A stretch of 26,471 bases of DNA from NCBI GenBank assembly GCA_002338515.1, contig DDIL01000021.1:1-26471 (forward strand), given 5' to 3'. This document shows, piece by piece, positions 18,071-25,188 of the stretch (within the stretch, counting starts at the first letter, position 1; each line of letters starts with the position of its first letter). The notes under the pieces are model-generated. The model made no database searches. It was not told the origin of the DNA and worked only from the letters and a program-made list of their open reading frames with translations. Source of the DNA: Glaciecola sp. UBA1851 (GTDB lineage: Bacteria > Pseudomonadota > Gammaproteobacteria > Enterobacterales > Alteromonadaceae). Both the position numbers and the translations under genes were made by a program.

Positions 18071-18373
18071 AAGCCCACCTTATTTTTATTCTAAACACTA
18101 CTTTTTGTCTATCATCCTAGAAAGCATACAATGTTGAAAGCACTTATATTGATTATCTTTTAGTACATAATACGATTTATCAAATTATATAGCGCGGTTA
18201 GTTTCTTAACGACTTACTTTGTATCGCTTATTGAGTTAAGACTTTGGATGTACATTTACCCAATATCTTTTTTGTTGTTTATGCTTAGATGTAACGTAAT
18301 CGTTAACGCTTTTAACGTTCGTTTTACACATATTACTATTAATTTTATCTGAAAGGTAAATGGAGAATTCCTA
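18071..18373. other. Divergent intergenic region between mscS-type and aldehyde dehydrogenase genes
   Basis: No gene is seen in these 303 bp. Both genes must be promoted from here. A cluster of AACG-type inverted sequences lies 55-80 bp before the dehydrogenase: AACGT (18293), the palindrome CGTTAACG (18301-18308) and AACGTT (18314-18319). They could be an operator, but no regulator gene is adjacent. GGAG at 18362-18365 is the dehydrogenase ribosome site. Confidence 0.5.
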
Positions 18374-19891
18374 ATGATTTATGCATCCCCAAATGAAAGC
18401 GGCAGTTTAATCAGCTTTAAATCTAGATATGAAAATTTTATTGGTGGCACTTGGGTTGCACCGTTAAAAGGTGCTTATTTTGATAATATTTCCCCAGTCA
18501 ATAATAGAGCATTTTGTGAAATTCCTCGTTCTAGTGCAGAAGATATTGATTTAGCACTTGATGCAGCCCATAAAGCAAAAGATGCATGGGGTAAAACATC
18601 TGTTCAAGAACGCTCAAACATGTTGTTAAAAATAGCCGATGTAATGGAAGCCAATTTAGAAATGCTAGCGGTAGCTGAAACTTGGGATAACGGAAAGGCG
18701 GTGCGAGAAACACTAAACGCAGACATTCCATTATGTATTGATCATTTTCGTTATTTTGCAGGATGTATACGCGCGCAAGAAGGTACACTTGGTGAATTAG
18801 ACGAACATACCGTTTCTTATCACTTCCATGAACCTTTAGGAGTAGTTGGGCAAATCATTCCATGGAACTTCCCTTTATTAATGGCTGCTTGGAAGCTAGG
18901 CCCTGCACTAGCTGCCGGTAACTGCGTGGTATTAAAGCCAGCAGAACAAACACCCGCTTCTATTTTGGTATTTGCAGAACTTGTTCAAGATATCTTGCCA
19001 CCTGGTGTTCTGAACATTGTGAACGGTTATGGTAAAGAGGCCGGTGAAGCATTAGCTACAAGCAAACGCATTGCAAAAATAGCATTTACAGGGTCAACAC
19101 CTGTCGGCTCTCATATTCTTAAATGTGCGGCGGAAAATATTATCCCGTCAACAGTTGAGTTAGGAGGCAAATCGCCAAATATCTTCTTTGACGATATTCT
19201 TAACTACGAAGACGAATTTTTAAGTAAGTGTGTGGAGGGCACAGTACTAGCCTTCTTTAACCAAGGCGAAGTTTGTACTTGTCCGTCACGAGCGCTTATC
19301 CAAGAGTCTATTTATGATCAATTTATTGAAATGATTGTTGATCGCACCAAGCAAATTATTAGAGGTAACCCGCTAGATACAGACGTACAAGTTGGTGCAC
19401 AGGCATCTGAACAGCAGTACGACAAAATATTAGGTTATTTAGAAATAGGTCAAAAGGAAGGGGCTCAAGTACTCACAGGTGGTTCAAAACAAGTTGTGAC
19501 TGGTTTTGAAGGCGGTTTTTATATAGAGCCAACGCTTCTTAAGGGTGATAACAATATGCGGGTTTTCCAAGAAGAAATTTTTGGACCAGTAGTCGGTGTT
19601 ACCACCTTTAAAGACGAAGCAGAAGCGCTACGTATTGCTAACGATACAGAGTTTGGTTTAGGCGCAGGTGTATGGAGTCGAGATATGAATCGTGCATTTA
19701 GAATGGGCCGAGGCATCCAAGCAGGCAGAGTGTGGACAAATTGCTATCATGCTTATCCGGCTCATGCAGCATTCGGTGGTTATAAAAAATCAGGTGTTGG
19801 CCGCGAGACGCATAAAATGGCATTAGAACACTATCAACAAACCAAAAACTTACTAGTTAGTTACGATATCAATCCGTTAGGTTTCTTCTAA
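18374..19891 (+). CDS. NAD(P)-dependent aldehyde dehydrogenase, AldB/ExaC type
   Basis: The 505-residue cytosolic enzyme oxidises aldehydes, in this subgroup typically acetaldehyde, to the acid. Visible features are PWNFP with catalytic Asn165, cofactor-binding Lys188 in VVLKPAEQTP, FTGSTPVG, general base Glu262 in VELGGKSPN, and catalytic Cys301 in NQGEVCTCPSR. The CTCPSR form and the NPLGFF C-terminus are typical of the AldB/ExaC/AcoD subgroup. Length matches the family (E. coli AldB 512). The ATG at 18374 has GGAG 8 nt upstream. It appears monocistronic, with a perfect 9-bp hairpin after the stop. No alcohol dehydrogenase gene is beside it, so the pathway (ethanol, acetoin or general detoxification) is not shown by context. 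Confidence 0.92.
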   Translation: MIYASPNESGSLISFKSRYENFIGGTWVAPLKGAYFDNISPVNNRAFCEIPRSSAEDIDLALDAAHKAKDAWGKTSVQERSNMLLKIADVMEANLEMLAVAETWDNGKAVRETLNADIPLCIDHFRYFAGCIRAQEGTLGELDEHTVSYHFHEPLGVVGQIIPWNFPLLMAAWKLGPALAAGNCVVLKPAEQTPASILVFAELVQDILPPGVLNIVNGYGKEAGEALATSKRIAKIAFTGSTPVGSHILKCAAENIIPSTVELGGKSPNIFFDDILNYEDEFLSKCVEGTVLAFFNQGEVCTCPSRALIQESIYDQFIEMIVDRTKQIIRGNPLDTDVQVGAQASEQQYDKILGYLEIGQKEGAQVLTGGSKQVVTGFEGGFYIEPTLLKGDNNMRVFQEEIFGPVVGVTTFKDEAEALRIANDTEFGLGAGVWSRDMNRAFRMGRGIQAGRVWTNCYHAYPAHAAFGGYKKSGVGRETHKMALEHYQQTKNLLVSYDINPLGFF

Positions 19892-19899
19892 CCACGTTT

Positions 19900-19927
19900 G
19901 TTCTGGTTTGCGAAAGTGAACCAGAAC
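19900..19927 (+). terminator. Stem-loop after the aldehyde dehydrogenase gene
   Basis: GTTCTGGTT (19900-19908) pairs perfectly with AACCAGAAC (19919-19927) across a 10-nt loop, 8 bases after the stop. It is followed by CTCTCATCC, not a T-run, so it is either a weak terminator or an mRNA 3'-end stabiliser. Confidence 0.5.
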
Positions 19928-19988
19928 CTCTCATCCCCCAATAATATTGGCAAACAACTCATTTTGTACCTCGCAGACTTGAACATAA

Positions 19989-20020
19989 AGATATGGTAAT
20001 ATCTACATGAAAAAACATGT
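19989..20020. promoter_or_regulatory. Two adjacent palindromes before the metal exporter gene
   Basis: AGATAT-GGTA-ATATCT (19989-20004) is directly followed by ACATG-A6-CATGT (20005-20020). They end 42 bp before the exporter ATG, a position suited to an operator for a dimeric metal-responsive repressor or activator. No known consensus was matched with confidence. Confidence 0.35.
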
Positions 20021-20062
20021 TGGTTAATTTATCATTCAAACTCTCAAACATAGAGGCTCTTC

Positions 20063-21100
20063 ATGCTTTTTGTTGAAAATTTTATTGGCCTTTTCGTTGA
20101 AACTGCACCTTATTTATTACTAGGCATGTTCCTAGCAGGTGTGATTCATCATCTTATCCCTCGCGCCACGATAGAAAAGCTACTTGGTAAGAAAAGCTCA
20201 GTTGCAACTGCTGCTATTATTGGTGCACCTTTGCCATTGTGCTCTTGTTCAGTCATTCCTGTGGCAATGGGAATACGAAGAAGTGGCGCTAGTAAATCAA
20301 GTACTGCGAGCTTTCTAGTCGCTACGCCTGAAACGGGTGTGGACTCTGTAGGCATCACCTACGCGTTAATGGGCCCTATGATGGCAATTGCACGCCCAAT
20401 CGCCGCAATATTTTCAGCTATAGTTACTGGTTTGAGCATTGCCCTTTTTGGCAACGAGACAAATGCTGATACAACCAAGCCTGCGGAAAAAACATGTTGT
20501 AGCAAATCGAAACAAACCAAGGTAGACGCAGAGTCTGGTTATGATAAATTTAAAAATATCCTTTCATATGGCTTTGACCAGCTACTAGGTGACTTTATGA
20601 AATGGCTGATGATCGGCATTTTCTTTGCTGCCTTGATTGTAACATTCGTGCCAAGTGAGTGGATGGCTGACTATGGCAGCGGCCCCTTGGCTATGGTCGC
20701 CATGGTACTTATTTCAATTCCTATGTACATATGCGCAACTGCCTCAACTCCTATCGCTGTAGGTTTGATAATGGCAGGTATATCACCCGGTGCAGCATTG
20801 GTAATTATGCTAACTGGACCAGCGACTAATATTGCGACGTTAATGGTGATTAAGCATGAACTTGGAAGTAAAGAGCTTGCGCTTTATCTAATTTCACTTA
20901 TTGGAAGCGCATTAATTGCGGGTTTTGTATTAGATGCCTTAATTAATATGTTTAATTGGACAGTTACATTAGAACATGGTGGACATGGCGAAATACAATC
21001 ACTAATTTATCAAGTAAGCGCAGTTGTACTGGCAATATTAATGGCGAGGTTAACCGTTAAACAAATTAAACATAAATACTTTCACAGTGTTACGGTTTAG
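20063..21100 (+). CDS. SO_0444-family Cu/Zn efflux transporter (DUF318-type permease)
   Basis: The 345-residue inner-membrane permease belongs to the group related to YraQ/ArsP permeases. The subgroup named after Shewanella SO_0444 is linked to copper and zinc efflux. Seen here are the first helices with ETAPYLLLGMFLAG, the intramembrane cysteine motif PLPLCSCSVIP (Cys60, Cys62), a mirrored half with YICATASTPIAVG, and a central cytoplasmic loop carrying TCCSKSK (Cys145-146). A His-rich EHGGHGE sits near the C-terminus. These Cys and His residues suit soft-metal handling. The ATG at 20063 has GAGG at 20053-20056. It stands alone, with a possible operator upstream. The metal specificity is from family knowledge, not shown by the sequence. 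Confidence 0.85.
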   Translation: MLFVENFIGLFVETAPYLLLGMFLAGVIHHLIPRATIEKLLGKKSSVATAAIIGAPLPLCSCSVIPVAMGIRRSGASKSSTASFLVATPETGVDSVGITYALMGPMMAIARPIAAIFSAIVTGLSIALFGNETNADTTKPAEKTCCSKSKQTKVDAESGYDKFKNILSYGFDQLLGDFMKWLMIGIFFAALIVTFVPSEWMADYGSGPLAMVAMVLISIPMYICATASTPIAVGLIMAGISPGAALVIMLTGPATNIATLMVIKHELGSKELALYLISLIGSALIAGFVLDALINMFNWTVTLEHGGHGEIQSLIYQVSAVVLAILMARLTVKQIKHKYFHSVTV

Positions 21101-21116
21101 CGTACCGCTACCTATT

Positions 21117-21141
21117 TGAGTGACATTATAATATGTTCTCA
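21117..21141. terminator. Weak hairpin filling the gap between convergent genes
   Basis: TGAG and ACAT pair with ATGT and CTCA, with small internal unpaired bases and a 6-nt loop. It ends directly before the stop of the LuxR-type gene. There is no T-run. Confidence 0.3.
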
Positions 21142-21852
21142 TTAGTCGCTAGGTTCAATCAGGCCTTGCTTAAGTGCTTCAGTGGCAGCCTGCTTTCTTG
21201 TTTTTACCCCCAAGCGCTTAAAAATTCGAGAGTTGTAACTTCGAACAGTTGAAGGCGTGAACTTTAATTCTCGCGCTATGTACTTATCAGCCATGCCTTT
21301 ATTGATTCTTTGCAAAATAGCTATATCAGTTTCTGAAAACGCCTCTACCTCTGGTTCTTCTAAGCCAATTATAATGTTCGAATATGGTGTCTTATATATT
21401 TTGATAGGCTGCGATAGGTCTTTAGGTACATAGCTTAAATGATCAATATTGTATTCATAAGTATTCACAACTAAGTGCCTATGAGTATTCGAAAACATGC
21501 CCTTCTCTTGTCTCTCTTTCATATAAGCCATCTGCTCAGCCCCTTGCAGCATAGAGGCCTTAAGTTTTTCAGGAGTGTTTGTATTCTTTTTAAAAAATAA
21601 TTTATCTTTATATATCGAAAATAGAAATGTAAATGCGCTTCTAAAAGTAAACGCCCAATATAGCATTAACGCTAACAATCCATATTCGATGTAATAACTA
21701 GGCGTGAACCAACTAAACAAAATATGACCAACAATTAATGCTAAATTCGCAATACAAAGCAATAATACTAAGGCGCGCATTAATGCCCATCTATATATGT
21801 TGTTTAGCGATGAAAACAAATTTAAATTGAAGTAATCAGATTGCTCAGGCAT
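21142..21852 (-). CDS. Membrane-anchored LuxR-type transcriptional regulator
   Basis: The 236-residue protein has two hydrophobic segments near residues 22-48 and 52-80, then a soluble linker, then a LuxR/FixJ/GerE-type helix-turn-helix at about 168-232 (FSETDIAILQRINKGMADKYIARELKFTPSTVRSYNSRIFKRLGV, in parts). The recognition helix region is STVRSYNSRIFKRLGV. There is no receiver, autoinducer-binding or PAS domain that I recognise, so the signal is unknown; the membrane part may sense it. The ATG at 21852 has no good ribosome site, so the true start is uncertain. The gene is divergent from the secreted GEVED protein gene, separated by 405 AT-rich bp, and may control it; this is inference from position only. 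Confidence 0.8.
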   Translation of the reverse strand: MPEQSDYFNLNLFSSLNNIYRWALMRALVLLLCIANLALIVGHILFSWFTPSYYIEYGLLALMLYWAFTFRSAFTFLFSIYKDKLFFKKNTNTPEKLKASMLQGAEQMAYMKERQEKGMFSNTHRHLVVNTYEYNIDHLSYVPKDLSQPIKIYKTPYSNIIIGLEEPEVEAFSETDIAILQRINKGMADKYIARELKFTPSTVRSYNSRIFKRLGVKTRKQAATEALKQGLIEPSD

Positions 21853-22120
21853 TTTTTAAAAATTGAAATTTCTTAATATTTTAAAGAGTCTAACTTAATT
21901 ATTTATCGTGTTTTCGATCATTCTATTATAAATTCAAAATAAATCATTTTTTATTGAATTATTTTTAAAACTATTCACAAACATTTGAATAAATCTAATT
22001 CATTGTCACTGTTCACTTTTTATTAAAAACTTTATCAGTTTTACAGAATTTACCGTCAGTTTTTGCTGTGTTTTGAAAATATGGCGCTTGTCATAATTTT
22101 TAAACTCATATATTCTCTTC

Positions 22121-22155
22121 GTGGTACGTATGAAATTTAACACCTACGTATAAAT
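22121..22155. promoter_or_regulatory. Pair of TACGTA sites exactly 20 bp apart, possible operator
   Basis: TACGTATgAAATT (from 22125) recurs as TACGTATaAATT (from 22145), two helical turns apart and each with a palindromic TACGTA core. They lie just upstream of the sigma54-like promoter. Confidence 0.4.
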
Positions 22156-22169
22156 TGTTACATCAAATA

Positions 22170-22185
22170 TGGAACGAAACATGCT
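22170..22185 (+). promoter_or_regulatory. Sigma54 (-24/-12) promoter candidate for the GEVED gene
   Basis: TGGAACGAAACATGCT fits TGGCACG-N4-TTGCW with two mismatches; the key GG and GC are kept at the right spacing. The expected transcript start is near 22196, giving a leader of about 60 nt. Sigma54 and the PrsK/PrsR two-component system have been reported to control PEP-CTERM genes in other bacteria, which makes the site more plausible here. Confidence 0.5.
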
Positions 22186-22257
22186 TTTCTGTGTTTTGGG
22201 ATGGTATAGGCTCCTTCATTTGTAGTAATTAGTAGTAGTAAAGGGAGTGTCGATTAA

Positions 22258-23103
22258 GTGAAAAAACATAAAATAATAGGTTCGACGTTAATAGCATTAA
22301 CCGTCCTAGCAACATCCAATATAGCAAACGCAGGTAGAATCCAAGACTGTACAGGTGGTTCTGGTGACTATGGCGATGCGCCATCTAGTTATGGACAAGC
22401 TTGTCATGATACCAACCGTTGGCAACAACTTGGTACTGATGGTGAAACCGGTGATACGCTGTTTGGTGATTCAATTAGAACAAATGATAACAACAATGTT
22501 GGTTGGTCGTCTGAGTCGGCAAGTAGAGACGTAGATACTGGCGATAACGGTGTTCTTTGGTCTACTTCTGTAGATGGTAATACTTGGTCTACTTTTAGCG
22601 AAACCGCTGATTTAGTTCAAGGTCAATTTGTTAAATTTAAAGTTGACGCCAAACGTTCTACTGAAGGTAATCACAAGTTTGATGAATACAAACTTTGGTT
22701 AGATTGGTTTGGTACAGGTTCATTCAACGAAGATGACGTAGTTCAAAACGGTGAATGGATGAAGAACGAAGACGCTACAGGTAATTTGTTTACTGGTACA
22801 AGAGACTCAAACTTCTTTAATACTGATTTACATGATTACAACAGTCCTGTTGAATTCGCTACATTTTTTAGCGACGTGATACAAGTTCCATTAGATGCAA
22901 TTTTAGGTCAAACTTGGCTTCGTGCACGTTTCGTGTGTGAAAACTCATTTACAGGTGACTTAATGTCTACCGGTTATTACCATCAAGGCGAGACTGAAGA
23001 CTATGCAATCAATATTGTTGAAGAAGTTAATTCTCCAGCAACTTTTGCATTATTTTCATTAGCATTGATGGGAATCGTTTTCAGAGTAAGACAAAGTTCT
23101 TAA
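22258..23103 (+). CDS. Secreted GEVED-domain protein with PEP-CTERM-like sorting tail
   Basis: The 281-residue product has a Sec signal peptide (about residues 1-25, ending ANA before GRIQDC). The mature part shows GEVED-domain hallmarks: GDYGDAPSSYG near the start (36-46), LWLDWFGTGSFNEDDVV in the middle and GETEDYAINI before the tail. The last 25 residues, VNSPATFALFSLALMGIVFR and a basic end, have the form of a PEP-CTERM signal (short motif, hydrophobic helix, Arg-rich end), with NSPAT in place of the usual PEPST. PEP-CTERM proteins are processed by an exosortase and often become surface or matrix proteins. Start is GTG at 22258 with GGGAG 10 nt upstream. A strong terminator follows, suggesting a mostly single-gene, possibly abundant transcript. 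Cysteines are few (31, 49 and one in RFVCENS). Confidence 0.75.
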   Translation: MKKHKIIGSTLIALTVLATSNIANAGRIQDCTGGSGDYGDAPSSYGQACHDTNRWQQLGTDGETGDTLFGDSIRTNDNNNVGWSSESASRDVDTGDNGVLWSTSVDGNTWSTFSETADLVQGQFVKFKVDAKRSTEGNHKFDEYKLWLDWFGTGSFNEDDVVQNGEWMKNEDATGNLFTGTRDSNFFNTDLHDYNSPVEFATFFSDVIQVPLDAILGQTWLRARFVCENSFTGDLMSTGYYHQGETEDYAINIVEEVNSPATFALFSLALMGIVFRVRQSS

Positions 23104-23160
23104 TTTGCATACGCTTTAGGCGCTATTACCAATCATAATAGCCCTTCAGAGTATATTATT

Positions 23161-23187
23161 AGCACCTGAATACGGGTGCTTTTTTTT
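23161..23187 (+). terminator. Rho-independent terminator between the GEVED and TPR genes
   Basis: AGCACC (23161-23166) pairs with GGTGCT (23175-23180) and is followed directly by seven more T (23181-23187). It lies only 12 bp before the ATG of the TPR gene, so it separates or attenuates the two. Confidence 0.88.
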
Positions 23188-23199
23188 GAAGGCACAATT

Positions 23200-25140
23200 A
23201 TGCACATTTTCACTTTAGGCTTTCGCCTAACACTTTTTATCTCGTTGCTTATATGCAGTTTTATATTGATGGCCAATGATTATGAAAAAGCAAAAACCGC
23301 TTTTGATAATAAAGCATTCGATGAAGCCAGTATACACGTCAGGAATTTGCTTAAAGAAGAACCCAGCAATCTTAAAGGACGCATACTTTACGCTGAAATT
23401 TTGCTCAAACAAAATCGCCCTGCAAATGCAAAAGCGGAACTTGAAAAAGCGTTAAGCTTAGGTGCGGATGAGAAACTAATAAGCCAATTAGTAGAAGATT
23501 CCTCTTCACTTTCTATCAATGGACAAATTCCCCTTCAATCAACTGACAACAAAAATAAAACACCAGAACAATTTCTAGCGAATGCCTTAATGAGTTATTC
23601 AGATAAAAGGTGGCTTGATGCAATTAATAGCTTTGAAGCTTATTTAAAAATCAGAAACAATGACTTAAGTGCATTGGTATTGCTATCAAAAAGTCATTAC
23701 ATGACTACAAACTATCAAAAAGCGCTAAACGTATTAGAACCATTTTCAGAAGAGTTAAGTAACAATGCCGAGTTTGCTCCAGCTTTAGTGCTTGCTCTTA
23801 CAGAAAATGAAAAATATGAACAAGCTGAAGCAATATTACAAAAACTTATTTCTACATCTAATGATGATTCTTACTATATTTTGTTATTGAGTAAGGTATA
23901 TGAAAAACAAGGGTTATTGCCGCTCGCATATGATGCTTTATTAGGTATTGACGACAAAACAAATCAGTTTAGTTTACAGATGAAAATGCAACTTACTTAT
24001 AAAATGAGGCGATATGAAGACAGTCTTACTTTTCTAAGATCTCTGCTTCAAATCAAAAAGTTTGATAAAAACTTAAGGTTGTTTGAAGTCGAATTATTGC
24101 GGGAGATGAGTCATTACACAAATGCCCTTTTAGTTGCCAATAAATTAATAAACGATTTAGGACTAGACGATGATATTGCTGTTAAGGCGCAAATAATGAA
24201 ACTTGAGGTGCTGCACTTACAAGGTAATTTGGAAGAGCGCGATCAAGGTTTTCAAGTTTTGATTAAACATTGGGAAAACCAACCAAATAAATTAATCGAA
24301 TTATCTAAAATACAATCAAATATGCAAGCGTTTGTGCTAGCTCAAAAAACCTTAGAAACAGGATTAACCGCTAACCCCACAGACGAAAATTTGGTATTCA
24401 CTTATATTAGTTTTCTGTTATGGCAAAATAATCTATCACTTGCAGAAAAAACCGTAGCAAATATGAAAGTTACTAATGTTCAAAATAAAGCTAGACTACT
24501 GGCGCTAAAAGGTGATATCCAGGATCGAACGGGTAAAAAAAATGAAGCTTTCAACTCCTATAATCAAGCAATAGCTAAATCAAGTAATGACATTAATACA
24601 CTATATAAGCTTGCTAGACTTGGACGCGAATTATCGCAAGGTGATGCGGTTACAAATTTGATTAAAAATTTAATATCACGTCATGCTGATCGCGTATATT
24701 TATTAGAAATAATGGGTGAGCATTTGATGGAGCAAAGTGTATTCAATGATTCAATATATTATTATAGTCAATTACTTACCAAACCATTACCAACAATCAA
24801 ACGAGCCATAACACTGAATAATATAGCTTATTCGTATAATAAAATATCGCAATATCAACTCGCTATCGAACACGCTGAACAAGCAGTACAATTGCGAGAA
24901 GATATTCCTACATTTCATGACACATTAGGCTGGGCTTATACTTTATCAGGCCAATACAAAGAGGCTTTAGTTCACCTTGAAAAGGCTTATTCTATGGCTG
25001 ATGATTCAGAAGAAATAAGGTATCACTTGGCCTATACGCTTGATAAATTAGGAAGACAGGATGAGGCTAAGTCTTATATACAAGGACTATCAACAACGAA
25101 TAGCGAAACAAATCAGCTTTTAAGAAAACTAACGCCTTAA
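23200..25140 (+). CDS. Exported TPR-repeat protein, PrsT-like
   Basis: The 646-residue protein has an N-terminal hydrophobic signal (about residues 3-25) followed by tetratricopeptide repeats almost throughout. The clearest are at the C-terminus, where AITLNNIAYSYNKISQYQLA, IPTFHDTLGWAYTLSGQYKEA and EIRYHLAYTLDKLGRQDEA follow in turn. This arrangement, with LNN-A, DTLGWA and IRYHLA signatures, resembles PrsT, the TPR protein found with PEP-CTERM/exosortase systems. It is shorter than typical PrsT (about 900), and the cysteine in the signal (LLIC) is not a proper lipobox. I start it at ATG 23200, with GAAGG 7 nt before it; the in-frame GTG at 23176 lies inside the terminator hairpin. Being directly after a PEP-CTERM-like gene supports an assembly or export role. 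Confidence 0.75.
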   Translation: MHIFTLGFRLTLFISLLICSFILMANDYEKAKTAFDNKAFDEASIHVRNLLKEEPSNLKGRILYAEILLKQNRPANAKAELEKALSLGADEKLISQLVEDSSSLSINGQIPLQSTDNKNKTPEQFLANALMSYSDKRWLDAINSFEAYLKIRNNDLSALVLLSKSHYMTTNYQKALNVLEPFSEELSNNAEFAPALVLALTENEKYEQAEAILQKLISTSNDDSYYILLLSKVYEKQGLLPLAYDALLGIDDKTNQFSLQMKMQLTYKMRRYEDSLTFLRSLLQIKKFDKNLRLFEVELLREMSHYTNALLVANKLINDLGLDDDIAVKAQIMKLEVLHLQGNLEERDQGFQVLIKHWENQPNKLIELSKIQSNMQAFVLAQKTLETGLTANPTDENLVFTYISFLLWQNNLSLAEKTVANMKVTNVQNKARLLALKGDIQDRTGKKNEAFNSYNQAIAKSSNDINTLYKLARLGRELSQGDAVTNLIKNLISRHADRVYLLEIMGEHLMEQSVFNDSIYYYSQLLTKPLPTIKRAITLNNIAYSYNKISQYQLAIEHAEQAVQLREDIPTFHDTLGWAYTLSGQYKEALVHLEKAYSMADDSEEIRYHLAYTLDKLGRQDEAKSYIQGLSTTNSETNQLLRKLTP

Positions 25141-25155
25141 AGTTGTATTATCAAA

Positions 25156-25188
25156 GCTAAGTGTTAACGCTTTGCGTTAGTACTTAGC
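25156..25188. terminator. 33-bp near-perfect palindrome at convergent gene ends
   Basis: GCTAAGT-gt-TAACGC (25156-25170) and GCGTTA-gt-ACTTAGC (25174-25188) pair around a 3-nt loop, with one 2x2 internal mismatch. It starts 15 bp after the TPR stop and covers the last seven codons and stop of the opposing regulator gene. There is no T-run; it probably serves as a bidirectional 3'-end structure. Confidence 0.55.

Larger units (their letters stand above)
21853..22257. other. AT-rich divergent regulatory region
   Basis: No gene is seen in these 405 bp. The left two-thirds is very AT-rich with many A and T runs, possibly curved DNA. The right third holds two TACGTA sites 20 bp apart (22125, 22145), a -24/-12-like promoter (22170-22185) and the GGGAG ribosome site (22243-22247) of the gene at 22258. 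Confidence 0.6.

Noticed and set aside
18293..18319. AACG-type inverted motifs before the aldehyde dehydrogenase as a definite operator.
   Set aside because: The spacing is irregular and no regulator gene is adjacent; kept only as a note in the intergenic entry.
23176..23199. Earlier GTG start (23176) for the TPR protein.
   Set aside because: It lies inside the terminator hairpin, has no ribosome site, and would put a polar stretch before the signal peptide; ATG 23200 has GAAGG at proper spacing.
23200..23280. Lipoprotein signal on the PrsT-like protein.
   Set aside because: The cysteine in LLIC has Ile before it and sits within the hydrophobic core, so it does not meet the lipobox pattern.
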